A stretch of 64,000 nucleotides of DNA from an uncultured Maribacter sp. (GTDB lineage Bacteria > Bacteroidota > Bacteroidia > Flavobacteriales > Flavobacteriaceae). Location: NCBI RefSeq assembly GCF_947495965.1, contig NZ_CANMBB010000003.1, positions 277,404 to 341,403 of the forward strand, in the 5' to 3' direction. How positions within the stretch are numbered: position 1 is the stretch's first letter; each line of letters begins with the position of its first letter. Made by a program: the position numbers and the translations under genes. The notes under the pieces are model-generated. The model ran no database searches and was not told where the DNA came from. It was given only the letters and a program-made list of their open reading frames with translations. Positions 26,963 through 35,564 of this stretch are shown piece by piece.

Positions 26963-28567
26963 TTAATCCATTACAAGAACTGAAAAATTTCCCGATAATG
27001 GGTTAAGTTTACTTATTAGTTTAGGAATAAGTTCTTCCCCGTATTCTAAATAAAATTCTGAGAAATTGGCATTACGCTCTTGCAAAGAATGGTTTGGAAA
27101 AAGTTCATTTTGCAAATCAGACATTCTAATTACATGATCCTTTAATTTAATTTTCTGTGCTTTTAAAAGACGTTTCTCCAATGCATCTAACCCTTTTAAT
27201 TGCTTAATTTCTTGTGCTTTTACTGCTCCTAAGAAAGATTTATCTGTTTGTTCTGCCAAACTATAAATATTAGCAAACTGCTCTTGCAAATGGTTGCGTT
27301 GTTCTGTAAAGTCTATATTAATATTAGATATTTCTCTAATTTTCTTATTGATTAAGCTATTCTGTTTTAAAAATAAATCTGGAATAGACAAATTCATCTT
27401 ATCCATTTTGTTCTTTTGTTTCCCTTTCATGAGCAAGACAGAGTTACGAAGTAATAGTGTAGGAAAAGGCACCTCCATTGCCTTAAACATATTTTTTAGT
27501 TCTAACCAATATGCTATTTCTCCTCCTCCTCCAATATAACAAAGGTTAGGCAAAATTACTTCTTGGTATAATGGCCTTGCAATTACATTTGGAGAAAACC
27601 TTTCTGGGTATGTATTTAGTTCTTTTTCTAGTTCCTCTTTACTAAATAGTATCTCTGTATTATTTATATAAAACTGTCCTTCTTTTTCAATAATTCGCTC
27701 TCTAACACCATCTAATAAATAAAAATAATTTATCTCTCTAGGGTTTACTTGTATAGTATACTGCTCAGAAGATTGTTGAATATGTTCTATGGTTTTTGAA
27801 ACCTCTTTAAAAGCTATGGTGTCAAATATATCTTTCTTAGCATACGGTAGTAAGTTTTGTTTTAATTCTTTAGCATCTCCGTCTACAATAACCAAACCAT
27901 ATTCCTTAAAAAACTCATTTGCTAAATATCTTGTAGCCTCTGTAAGAGTATCCTGTTTTAAATACGCATTTTTAAAAACTTCTTTTAAATAACTCGCATT
28001 TTTACTTGTACCTAATTCATTTTCTAAAATTGCAAACACCTCTTCTAAGCCATCAGTATTTAGCTTCCCAACAGCTCCACTTGCCTCTTTATTCCATTGT
28101 ATTTTTTTACCTCGAAAATTGAAATAATTTATTTCTTCAAAATCATGGTCTTCAGTTGCCATCCAGTATACGGGAACAATCTTATATCCAGGGTTTTCTT
28201 CTTCTATTTTCTTAGCAAGATTTATGGTAGATATAATCTTATACAAGAAATACAGTGGCCCTGTAAATAAGTTTAATTGATGCCCTGTAACAATAGTAAA
28301 CGTTTTAGTTTCTTTTAAAGCATCAATATTTTGCATAGTGCTTTCGGATGCTTTTATGTTTTTATATTGTTTTTTTAAAACACAAGACAACACCTCTCTA
28401 TTTGCTGTAGGAAAATGATTTTCTTTTTCTTTTATTTGATTTTTTATACCATCTACATTGGGAAAATTAGAATACAAACTCTCTACAGATTCTTCCTGAT
28501 CTAAGTAATCTAAAATTAATTTTGAAAAAAAACCTGTGCTTCTAAAAGAAATACAATCTACATCCAT
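26963..28567 (-). CDS. bshC: bacillithiol biosynthesis cysteine-adding enzyme BshC
   Basis: 534 residues, the family's usual length. It ligates cysteine to GlcN-malate in the last step of bacillithiol synthesis. Family marks are YSNFPNVDGIKNQI near the N-terminus, TIVTGHQLNLFTGPLYFLYK (about 92-111), PVYWMATEDHDFEEIN (about 131-146) and the C-terminal coiled segment before LVMD. The two ATGs near the start (28567, 28563 in another frame) leave 28567 as the only in-frame choice. It heads a pair with the GT39-like gene. The other bacillithiol genes, bshA and bshB, are not in the window. Confidence 0.95.
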   Translation of the reverse strand: MDVDCISFRSTGFFSKLILDYLDQEESVESLYSNFPNVDGIKNQIKEKENHFPTANREVLSCVLKKQYKNIKASESTMQNIDALKETKTFTIVTGHQLNLFTGPLYFLYKIISTINLAKKIEEENPGYKIVPVYWMATEDHDFEEINYFNFRGKKIQWNKEASGAVGKLNTDGLEEVFAILENELGTSKNASYLKEVFKNAYLKQDTLTEATRYLANEFFKEYGLVIVDGDAKELKQNLLPYAKKDIFDTIAFKEVSKTIEHIQQSSEQYTIQVNPREINYFYLLDGVRERIIEKEGQFYINNTEILFSKEELEKELNTYPERFSPNVIARPLYQEVILPNLCYIGGGGEIAYWLELKNMFKAMEVPFPTLLLRNSVLLMKGKQKNKMDKMNLSIPDLFLKQNSLINKKIREISNINIDFTEQRNHLQEQFANIYSLAEQTDKSFLGAVKAQEIKQLKGLDALEKRLLKAQKIKLKDHVIRMSDLQNELFPNHSLQERNANFSEFYLEYGEELIPKLISKLNPLSGNFSVLVMD

Positions 28568-28701
28568 ACATTAAAAAATATCTTGTAAAGATAAAACTCT
28601 ACTATTTTACAGTTCCTAAAAATAAGTTAATTACACAGGTTTTAAAAAAGACACATTTATAAAATCAATAATAACGAAACCCCTTATTCATTAATATTTG
28701 T

Positions 28702-28709
28702 TAGATTTG
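28702..28709 (+). promoter_or_regulatory. -7 box TAGATTTG for the M14 peptidase gene
   Basis: Matches TAnnTTTG, 27 nt upstream of ATG 28737. Confidence 0.45.
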
Positions 28710-28736
28710 ATTTTTTAGTACTTAAACTAACTGTTA

Positions 28737-31190
28737 ATGAAAAAGCTTTTACTTGCCTTAATAGTATTCTTTTCTACTTTTTCTTTTGCTCAAAAACTAC
28801 AATCCCCTTCTAACTTTTTAGGCTATAAAATTGGTTCCCATTTTTCAAGGCATCATCAAGTAATAGATTATTTTAAACATGTTTCTACAGCTGCAGCTTC
28901 TAATGTAAAATTAGTAGAGTATGGTAAAACTAACGAAAAAAGACCCTTAGTTTTAGCATACATATCTTCTAAAGAAAATATTGAAAATTTAGATAACATA
29001 CGTTTAGAACATTTAAAAAACACAACTGGAAGTGGCGCCAATAATAAAGCTATTGTTTGGTTAAGTTACAATGTTCATGGAAACGAAAGTGTTGGAACAG
29101 AGGCTGCAATGCAAACCATATACGAACTACTTACCTCCAAAAAAACTTACTTAGAAAATACCATAATTATTTTGGACCCTTGTGTTAACCCAGATGGAAG
29201 GGATAGGTATGTAAATTGGTATAACCAATATAAAAATAAAGACATAACCATAGACCCTAATAGTAAAGAACACCATGAAGAATGGTGGAACGGCAGAAGC
29301 AACCATTATATGTTCGATTTAAATAGAGACTGGGCTTGGTTAACACAAGTTGAAAGCATAAAGCGACTAAAGTTTTACAATAAATGGCTACCGCATATAC
29401 ATGTAGATTTTCATGAACAAGGCGTGGATAGTCCTTATTATTTTGCTCCTGCTGCAGAACCTTATCATGAAGCCATTACAAAATTTCAAAGAGACTTTCA
29501 GACCACCATTGGAAAAAACCACGCAAAATATTTTAACAAAAATGGATGGCTATATTTTACAAAAGAAGTTTTTGACTTATTGTATCCTAGCTATGGAGAT
29601 ACCTACCCTACCTACAACGGTAGTATTGGAATGACCTACGAACAAGGTGGCAGCGGAAGAGCTGGCTTAGCTATAAAAACATACGCTGGAGACATATTAA
29701 CGTTACAAGATCGTTATAGCCATCATTTAACTACAGGAATATCTACTATTGAGGTTGCATCAAAAAACGGAAAAAAACTTAATGAAGAATTTAAGAAGTT
29801 TTATGAAACTAAAAATTACAAATACAATAGCTATGTTTTAAATGGCTCAGAAGATAAAATTACAGCCCTAACTAAATTATTAGACCAACACCAAATACAA
29901 TACCAACAAGGGCAAAATGCAAATTTAAAGGGATACCTTTTTAATACCAGTAAAACAGGGACTTTTAAAAGTACCACTAGTAGTTTAGTAGTATCTACAA
30001 AGCAACCTAAAAGTACACTAGTTAAAGTTTTGTTTGAGCCAAAAACAAAATTAACCGACTCTTTAACGTATGATATTACTGCATGGTCTTTACCTTATGC
30101 GTATGGTCTAAATGGTGTAGCAACCACTGCTATAGCCCCAAGTAAAACTTATGAAAAAAACAACTTAAAAACCAATTCTCTAGACCCCAATGCATACGCC
30201 TACATTACAGATTGGAACAGTATAAAAGATGCAAAATTTTTAGCTGCAGTTTTACAAGAAAAAATTAAAGTTAGGTATAGTAAAACTCCTTTTAAGATGG
30301 AAGGAAAAACGTATAATCGTGGAAGTTTAATAATTACCAAATTAGACAACTCTAATCATAAGAGTTTTGCAGATGAGCTTGAAAAAATTGCTAATGCCCA
30401 TGAAAAAAAACTTTTTGCTACAAAAACTGGTTTTGTAGATTCTGGAAAAGATTTTGGGTCTAACTCGGTGCAAATAATTTCTGATACTAAAGTTGCTATT
30501 CTTTCTGGAAAACCAACTTCTACCTTACGTTTTGGTGAAATTTGGCACTTTTTTGAAGAACAAATTAATTACCCTATATCTGTTCTGGATGCCAATTATT
30601 TTGACACGGTTAATTTATCTAATTACAATATATTAATTTTACCTAGCGGCTCTAATTATTCTTCCTTCATGACTAGTAAAAGAGTAATTGCAATACACAA
30701 CTGGGTAGAAAATGGTGGCAACCTTATTGTAATGGGAAAAGCTTTGCAAAGTTTTATTAACAAACAGGATTTTAAAATAAAGAAAAAGGTAATAGAACAA
30801 GACAGTATAAAAAACCCTAAATCTTACGAAAGAAATGAAAGAGAACAAATTAAAAATGCAATTACCGGAGCTATTTTTAAAACAGAAGTAGACCCAACCC
30901 ACCCACTTTCTTATGGCTACAGCAACACTTATTTTACTCTTAAATTAGGCAGTGATGCTTACGAATTTTTAGAAAAAGGAAACGCTGTATATTTAGAAGA
31001 ACAAAACTCAAAACCTGTATCTGGATTTGCGGGTAGTAATGCTCAGAAAAAAGTACAAAACACGCTAATTTATGGTACACAATCCTTAAAAAAGGGAAAT
31101 GTAACATATATGGTAGACAACCCTTTATTTAGGGGCTTTTGGGAAAATGGAAAACTATTTTTTGCAAATGCAATCTTTATGGTGAACTAA
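28737..31190 (+). CDS. secreted M14-family zinc carboxypeptidase with a C-terminal GATase-like domain
   Basis: 817 residues. Signal peptide ends at FSFAQ. The M14 domain (about 35-365) has zinc ligands His114 and Glu117 in NVHGNES and His226 in VDFHEQG, substrate Arg in NPDGRDRY, and catalytic Glu in GMTYEQGG. The remaining 450 residues include a class I amidotransferase-like alpha/beta region (about 585-680: VAILSGKPTSTLRFGEIW, YNILILPSG, IHNWVENGGNLIVMG) without an evident catalytic Cys. The protein would trim peptides in the periplasm or outside. It stands alone between convergent rimO and divergent bshC. Confidence 0.9.
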   Translation: MKKLLLALIVFFSTFSFAQKLQSPSNFLGYKIGSHFSRHHQVIDYFKHVSTAAASNVKLVEYGKTNEKRPLVLAYISSKENIENLDNIRLEHLKNTTGSGANNKAIVWLSYNVHGNESVGTEAAMQTIYELLTSKKTYLENTIIILDPCVNPDGRDRYVNWYNQYKNKDITIDPNSKEHHEEWWNGRSNHYMFDLNRDWAWLTQVESIKRLKFYNKWLPHIHVDFHEQGVDSPYYFAPAAEPYHEAITKFQRDFQTTIGKNHAKYFNKNGWLYFTKEVFDLLYPSYGDTYPTYNGSIGMTYEQGGSGRAGLAIKTYAGDILTLQDRYSHHLTTGISTIEVASKNGKKLNEEFKKFYETKNYKYNSYVLNGSEDKITALTKLLDQHQIQYQQGQNANLKGYLFNTSKTGTFKSTTSSLVVSTKQPKSTLVKVLFEPKTKLTDSLTYDITAWSLPYAYGLNGVATTAIAPSKTYEKNNLKTNSLDPNAYAYITDWNSIKDAKFLAAVLQEKIKVRYSKTPFKMEGKTYNRGSLIITKLDNSNHKSFADELEKIANAHEKKLFATKTGFVDSGKDFGSNSVQIISDTKVAILSGKPTSTLRFGEIWHFFEEQINYPISVLDANYFDTVNLSNYNILILPSGSNYSSFMTSKRVIAIHNWVENGGNLIVMGKALQSFINKQDFKIKKKVIEQDSIKNPKSYERNEREQIKNAITGAIFKTEVDPTHPLSYGYSNTYFTLKLGSDAYEFLEKGNAVYLEEQNSKPVSGFAGSNAQKKVQNTLIYGTQSLKKGNVTYMVDNPLFRGFWENGKLFFANAIFMVN

Positions 31191-31210
31191 AAAAATAATA
31201 AGTCCGCCTT

Positions 31211-32536
31211 TTATTCTCTAATAAAGTTTGATTGCTCTACTGGCTCGCCATACAAATCAAAATCGGCAGCTTCATTTACTTTTATATCTACAAATTCACC
31301 ATGTTTAATATAGTATTTTGTAGCATCAATAAGTACTTCATTATCTACATCTGGAGAATCAAACTCTGTTCTACCAATAAAATAATTCCCTTCTTTACGG
31401 TCTATAATACAACGAAAAGTTTCTCCTATTTTCTGTTGGTTTAACTCCCATGAAATTTGAGATTGTATTTCCATAATTTGGTTTGCACGATCTTGCTTTA
31501 CATCCTCAGGAACATTATCTTCTAAAGTATAAGCATGTGTATTTTCTTCATGGCTATAAGTAAAACAACCCAAACGCTCAAAACGCATTTCTTCTACCCA
31601 ATTTTTAAGCTCTAAAAAGTCTTCTTCTGTCTCTCCCGGGTATCCAACAATTAGTGTTGTTCTTATAGTCATATTTGGTACCGCTGCTCTAAAATCTTTA
31701 ATTAACTGCGTTGTTTTAGCATGTGTAGTTCCTCTACGCATACTTTTTAAAACAGAATCTGATATATGCTGTAATGGAATATCTAAATAATTACAAACCT
31801 TAGGCTCCTCATTCATTACATCTAATACATCCATAGGAAAACCAGTTGGGAATGCATAATGTAAACGAATCCACTCTATTCCTTCAACCTTTACCAACGC
31901 TTTTAATAACTCTGCTAAGTTTCTCTTCTTATATAAATCTAATCCATAATACGTAAGATCTTGAGCTATTAAAACTAATTCTTTTACACCTTTTGCAGCT
32001 AACTTTTCTGCCTCTACCACTAAATCTTCAATAGGAGTACTTTTATGCTTTCCTCTCATTATTGGAATAGCACAAAAAGAACAAGGACGATCACAACCCT
32101 CTGCAATCTTTAAATAAGCATAATTTTTTGGCGTTGTAGTTAATCGTTCCCCTATTAACTCATGCTTATAATCTGCTTCTAGAGCTTTTAATAAACTAGG
32201 CAACTCACTTGTTCCAAAAAACTCATCTACGTTTGGAATTTCTTTTTGTAAGTCTGGCTTATATCTTTCACTTAAACACCCAGTAACAAAAACTTTATCT
32301 ACATCCCCAGCATTTTTCTTTTCTACATATTCTAAAATAGTATTTACACTCTCTTCTTTTGCATTTGCAATAAAACCACAAGTATTAATAACTACAATGT
32401 TACCCTCTTCTTCATGGACTACCTCTTTATCATTAGCACGAAGTTGCCCCATTAACACCTCAGAGTCGTATACATTTTTAGAGCAACCTAAAGTTACTAC
32501 ATTGATTTTGTTCTTTTTAAGTGATTTTGTTCTCAT
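31211..32536 (-). CDS. rimO: ribosomal protein S12 methylthiotransferase RimO
   Basis: 441 residues from ATG 32536; a longer frame reaches TTG 32608 but includes the promoter. RimO adds a methylthio group to the conserved Asp of uS12. It has an N-terminal UPF0004 domain (INVVTLGCSKNVYDSEVL with cluster cysteines, INTCGFI, VTGCLSERY), the radical-SAM CxxxCxxC as CDRPCSFC and a C-terminal TRAM domain. It lies near the ftsY/ribosomal-protein block but is separated from it by the convergent serine hydrolase gene. Confidence 0.97.
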   Translation of the reverse strand: MRTKSLKKNKINVVTLGCSKNVYDSEVLMGQLRANDKEVVHEEEGNIVVINTCGFIANAKEESVNTILEYVEKKNAGDVDKVFVTGCLSERYKPDLQKEIPNVDEFFGTSELPSLLKALEADYKHELIGERLTTTPKNYAYLKIAEGCDRPCSFCAIPIMRGKHKSTPIEDLVVEAEKLAAKGVKELVLIAQDLTYYGLDLYKKRNLAELLKALVKVEGIEWIRLHYAFPTGFPMDVLDVMNEEPKVCNYLDIPLQHISDSVLKSMRRGTTHAKTTQLIKDFRAAVPNMTIRTTLIVGYPGETEEDFLELKNWVEEMRFERLGCFTYSHEENTHAYTLEDNVPEDVKQDRANQIMEIQSQISWELNQQKIGETFRCIIDRKEGNYFIGRTEFDSPDVDNEVLIDATKYYIKHGEFVDIKVNEAADFDLYGEPVEQSNFIRE

Positions 32537-32553
32537 AACTGTAAAATAGTGCG

Positions 32554-32561
32554 CAAAAATA
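32554..32561 (-). promoter_or_regulatory. -7 box TATTTTTG for rimO
   Basis: The minus strand reads TATTTTTGCGC, 17 nt upstream of ATG 32536. It supports the internal ATG as true start. Confidence 0.55.
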
Positions 32562-32667
32562 CAATAAGCATAACGAACAATATTGTTTTCATACGATTTC
32601 TTACCCAAAAACGTTAAACCTATACCATTTACACCTGTCTAAGATTAAATAAAAACGATTTAAATAG

Positions 32668-33765
32668 ATGAAAAAACACTTCAGAATCTTTATTATAATC
32701 ATTAGTCTATTAATAATATCTTGTTCAAAAGACAATGATAATAAAACAGAAGACAGCATAATTCCTAGCGGAATATATTTTCCAGAAATAGGTAGTACTA
32801 CATGGGAAACTATTACTCCTGAACAATTAAATTGGAAGGAAGAAAATTTACCAGATTTATATGATTATTTAAAAACTAAAAATTCGAAGGGTTTTATTAT
32901 TCTTAAAAATGGTAGGATTGTTGTTGAAAAATATTTTAATGGGCATTCTGAAAATGAGGAATGGAACTGGTATTCTGCTGGAAAAACATTAGTCTCTAGT
33001 ACTATTGGCATTGCACAGGAAGAAGGTTTTTTATCTATTACCAACAAATCTTCTGATTATTTAGGAGCTAATTGGTCATCTTTAACTAAAGAAAAGCAAG
33101 ATTTAATAACCGTTAAAGACCACCTTAGCATGTCTACTGGTTTAAATGATTATGTGGGACAAACTCTAAAATGGATTTGCACTTCTCCTTCTTGTTTTGA
33201 TTATGAAGCAGATGCCGGAACTAGATGGGCATACCACCAGGGTGCATTTACAAAATTAAAAGATATTGTAACCAATGCTACGGGTATAAATTTTAACACC
33301 TACTTCTATTCTAAAATAAGAGATAAAATAGGCATGACTGGCTCTTGGAACGAACAAACCTTACTAACTCTTTACTCTAGTAACACCAGAACTATGGCAC
33401 GTTGGGGGCTATTAATTGAAAACAAAGGTGTTTGGGACTCCGAAACCATTATTAGCAAAAGTTATTATGATGCAATGGTAAATACTTCTCAAGACCTAAA
33501 TAAATCTTATGGTTATTTATGGTGGCTTAATGGGAAGGAAAGCTATATGGGTACTACCTCGCAAATTGTAAAACAAGGATCGTTAGTACCTAGTGCTCCG
33601 GAAGATATGTTTGCTGCTTTAGGTGCAGATGACCAAAAAATATATGTTATTCCAAGCCAAGATTTAGTTGTTGTACGATGTGGAGATAGCGCAGAAGAAA
33701 TGCAATTAGGCCCTTCTAGTTTTGACAATGAATTATGGCTTAAAATTAATGCTGTTATTGAGTAG
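32668..33765 (+). CDS. serine hydrolase lipoprotein of the beta-lactamase/class C family
   Basis: 365 residues with lipobox ISC (Cys19). The SxxK active-site tetrad is SAGK (Ser103, Lys106), preceded by ILKNGRIVVEKYF as in EstB/AmpC-like enzymes. The Tyr motif is WAYHQGAF near residue 190, and a VKQGSL segment lies where the third motif is expected. Such proteins are D-alanyl peptidases, esterases or lactamase homologues; resistance should not be assumed. It is divergent from rimO and ends at a strong bidirectional terminator before ftsY. Confidence 0.88.
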   Translation: MKKHFRIFIIIISLLIISCSKDNDNKTEDSIIPSGIYFPEIGSTTWETITPEQLNWKEENLPDLYDYLKTKNSKGFIILKNGRIVVEKYFNGHSENEEWNWYSAGKTLVSSTIGIAQEEGFLSITNKSSDYLGANWSSLTKEKQDLITVKDHLSMSTGLNDYVGQTLKWICTSPSCFDYEADAGTRWAYHQGAFTKLKDIVTNATGINFNTYFYSKIRDKIGMTGSWNEQTLLTLYSSNTRTMARWGLLIENKGVWDSETIISKSYYDAMVNTSQDLNKSYGYLWWLNGKESYMGTTSQIVKQGSLVPSAPEDMFAALGADDQKIYVIPSQDLVVVRCGDSAEEMQLGPSSFDNELWLKINAVIE

Positions 33766-33795
33766 TTTGCTGTTGGTAAAAAAAATTATATTAAG

Positions 33796-33833
33796 AAAGC
33801 CCTTTAAAATAGCATTATTTTAAAGGGCTTTTA
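33796..33833. terminator. strong bidirectional terminator
   Basis: A perfect 16-bp stem, AAAGCCCTTTAAAATA (33796-33811) with 33816-33831, around loop GCAT. It has T residues on both strands between convergent genes for the serine hydrolase and ftsY. Confidence 0.9.
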
Positions 33834-33852
33834 TAGTATTCTTTTAGGAAAG

Positions 33853-34812
33853 CTACTTTAAATTAAAGAAGGAATCTACAAATTCAAATTTATTAAAAAC
33901 TTGCAAATCCTCTATTCCTTCCCCAACTCCAATATATTTTACTGGAATTTTAAATTGATCCGATATACCTATAACAACACCACCTTTTGCAGTACCATCT
34001 AATTTTGTGATTGCTAAAGAAGTAACCTCTGTTGCTTTTGTAAACTGCTTAGCTTGTTCAAAAGCATTTTGCCCAGTAGAACCATCTAAAACCAAAAGTA
34101 CTTCATTAGGAGTGTTGGCTACAACTTTTTGCATAACACGCTTTACTTTAGTTAACTCATTCATTAAGTTCACCTTATTATGCAAACGCCCAGCAGTATC
34201 TATAATTACAACATCTGCATCTTGCGTTACTGCAGAACTTAAGGTGTCAAAAGCTACAGAAGCAGGATCACTTCCCATATCTTGCCTTACAATTGGCACA
34301 TCTACCCTATCTGCCCAAACCTGCAACTGGTCTATCGCTGCTGCTCTAAACGTATCTGCTGCTCCTAAAACAACTTTTAAACCTTGTTTTTTAAATTGAT
34401 GCGCTAGTTTTCCAATAGTAGTAGTTTTACCTGCCCCATTAACTCCTACAACCATGATTACATATGGCTTTTTATCTTTTGGAATACTATATTCTGTTTC
34501 TTCTCCTAAGTGAGTTTCTGATAATAGTCCTGCAATTTCTTCTCTTAAAATTACATTTAATTCGTCTGTACCTAAATATTTGTCTTTAGAAACACGAGCT
34601 TCTATTCTATCAATTATTTTTAATGTAGTATCTACCCCTACATCCGAAGAAACTAAAACTTCTTCTAAATTATCTAAAACATCATCATCTACTTTAGATT
34701 TACCAGCAACTGCTTTTCCTAATTTAGAAAAAAAAGTAGTTTTACTCTTTTCTAACCCTTTATCTAGGGTTTCTTTCTTTTTAGAAGAAAATATTTTTTT
34801 AAATAAACTCAT
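33853..34812 (-). CDS. ftsY: signal recognition particle receptor FtsY
   Basis: 319 residues, lacking the acidic A domain found in E. coli. A basic N-terminal stretch (KKIFSSKKKETLDK) and the N domain lead to the SRP GTPase: G1 GVNGAGKTTT (123-132), DTFRAAAIDQL, DTAGRLHNK and TKLDGTAKGG. With Ffh it targets ribosomes making membrane proteins to SecYEG/YidC. It has its own -7 box at 34831-34838, just downstream of the terminator of the ribosomal-protein operon. Confidence 0.97.
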   Translation of the reverse strand: MSLFKKIFSSKKKETLDKGLEKSKTTFFSKLGKAVAGKSKVDDDVLDNLEEVLVSSDVGVDTTLKIIDRIEARVSKDKYLGTDELNVILREEIAGLLSETHLGEETEYSIPKDKKPYVIMVVGVNGAGKTTTIGKLAHQFKKQGLKVVLGAADTFRAAAIDQLQVWADRVDVPIVRQDMGSDPASVAFDTLSSAVTQDADVVIIDTAGRLHNKVNLMNELTKVKRVMQKVVANTPNEVLLVLDGSTGQNAFEQAKQFTKATEVTSLAITKLDGTAKGGVVIGISDQFKIPVKYIGVGEGIEDLQVFNKFEFVDSFFNLK

Positions 34813-34830
34813 ATCTTACCTATAGTTACT

Positions 34831-34838
34831 CAAATATA
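34831..34838 (-). promoter_or_regulatory. -7 box TATATTTG for ftsY
   Basis: The minus strand reads TATATTTG, 18 nt upstream of the ftsY ATG and about 10 nt past the end of the rpmB-operon terminator. Confidence 0.55.
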
Positions 34839-34847
34839 AAAAATTAA

Positions 34848-34875
34848 AAAGCCTCTTTCATAAGAAAGAGGCTTT
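34848..34875 (-). terminator. terminator of the rpmB-rpmG-DUF4295 operon
   Basis: AAAGCCTCTTTC (34848-34859) pairs perfectly with GAAAGAGGCTTT (34864-34875), loop ATAA; the minus strand continues TTTTTAATTTTTT. Confidence 0.88.
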
Positions 34876-34898
34876 AAAAAATAATTTAAGTTAGTTAG

Positions 34899-35051
34899 TT
34901 ACTTTTTTGCAATCCATTCGTTCACCAATTCTGGTGCCATAACAGATTCTACAAAAGTATATGCTCCTGTCTTAGGTGACTTTACCATTTTAATGGCTTT
35001 AGTCAATCTCTTAGAACTTGTTTGTAAACTTGCTACCGTCTTCTTTGCCAT
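34899..35051 (-). CDS. DUF4295 protein, probable Bacteroidetes ribosomal protein bL38
   Basis: 50 residues, translated by hand from the minus strand: begins MAKKTVASLQTSSKRLTK and ends VNEWIAKK, pI strongly basic. It matches the DUF4295 family that follows rpmB and rpmG throughout Bacteroidetes. As I recall, cryo-EM of the Flavobacterium johnsoniae ribosome identified an extra large-subunit protein, called bL38, in this position; I cannot verify the identity here. The start is 6 nt from the rpmG stop and the ORF ends before the operon terminator, which strongly supports it as a real gene. Confidence 0.9.
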   Translation of the reverse strand: MAKKTVASLQTSSKRLTKAIKMVKSPKTGAYTFVESVMAPELVNEWIAKK

Positions 35052-35057
35052 GACTTA

Positions 35058-35240
35058 CTATTTTATTTCTTTATGAACTGTCATTCTCTTAAGGATAGGG
35101 TTGAATTTTTTAATTTCCATCCTTTCCGGAGTATTCTTCTTGTTCTTTGTTGTTATGTATCTAGATGTACCTGGTTGTCCAGATTCTTTATGCTCTGTAC
35201 ACTCCAATATAACCTGAATTCTATTGCCTTTTTTTGCCAT
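35058..35240 (-). CDS. rpmG: 50S ribosomal protein bL33
   Basis: 60 residues: [18 protein letters not shown] at the start and [19 protein letters not shown] in the middle are the bL33 signature. This is a version with a single Cys, so without the four-Cys zinc ribbon. It is the second gene of rpmB-rpmG-DUF4295, 18 nt after rpmB and 6 nt before DUF4295. Confidence 0.97.
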   Translation of the reverse strand: MAKKGNRIQVILECTEHKESGQPGTSRYITTKNKKNTPERMEIKKFNPILKRMTVHKEIK

Positions 35241-35258
35241 TTTTGTTGAATTTTAGGA

Positions 35259-35495
35259 TTACTTAACTAATCCATTAGCTTTGGCGTCTTTTAAAACAGC
35301 CGAAATACCTTTTTTGTTGATAATTTTCAACGCTTTAGCGGAAACCTTTAAGGTTACCCAACGATCTTCTTCAGGAATGTAAAATCTTTTCTTGGAAAGG
35401 TTTACATTAAATCTTCTTCTGGTCTTATTAATTGAGAACGATACGTTGTTCCCAAACATAGCCCTTTTTCCAGTAATTTCACAAACTTTTGACAT
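35259..35495 (-). CDS. rpmB: 50S ribosomal protein bL28
   Basis: 78 residues, beginning MSKVCEITGKRAMFGNNV with SINKTRRRFNVNLSKKRFY, the bL28 signature. It is first in the three-gene ribosomal operon, which has a -7 box at 35525-35532. Confidence 0.97.
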   Translation of the reverse strand: MSKVCEITGKRAMFGNNVSFSINKTRRRFNVNLSKKRFYIPEEDRWVTLKVSAKALKIINKKGISAVLKDAKANGLVK

Positions 35496-35524
35496 TGCGC
35501 AGAATTTTTCTTTTAAACAGGGTG

Positions 35525-35532
35525 CAAATTTA
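35525..35532 (-). promoter_or_regulatory. -7 box TAAATTTG for the rpmB operon
   Basis: The minus strand reads TAAATTTGC, 29 nt upstream of the rpmB ATG and just beyond the cinA stop. Confidence 0.5.
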
Positions 35533-35564
35533 TATCTTTTTTATGGTACTGGCAAACTTCTTTT

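Noticed and set aside
32537..32608. Upstream extension of rimO to TTG 32608
   Set aside because: The extension contains the -7 box and has no similarity to RimO.
32668..33765. Serine hydrolase as an antibiotic-resistance beta-lactamase
   Set aside because: The SxxK motif is shared by esterases and peptidases, and the context gives no hint of resistance.
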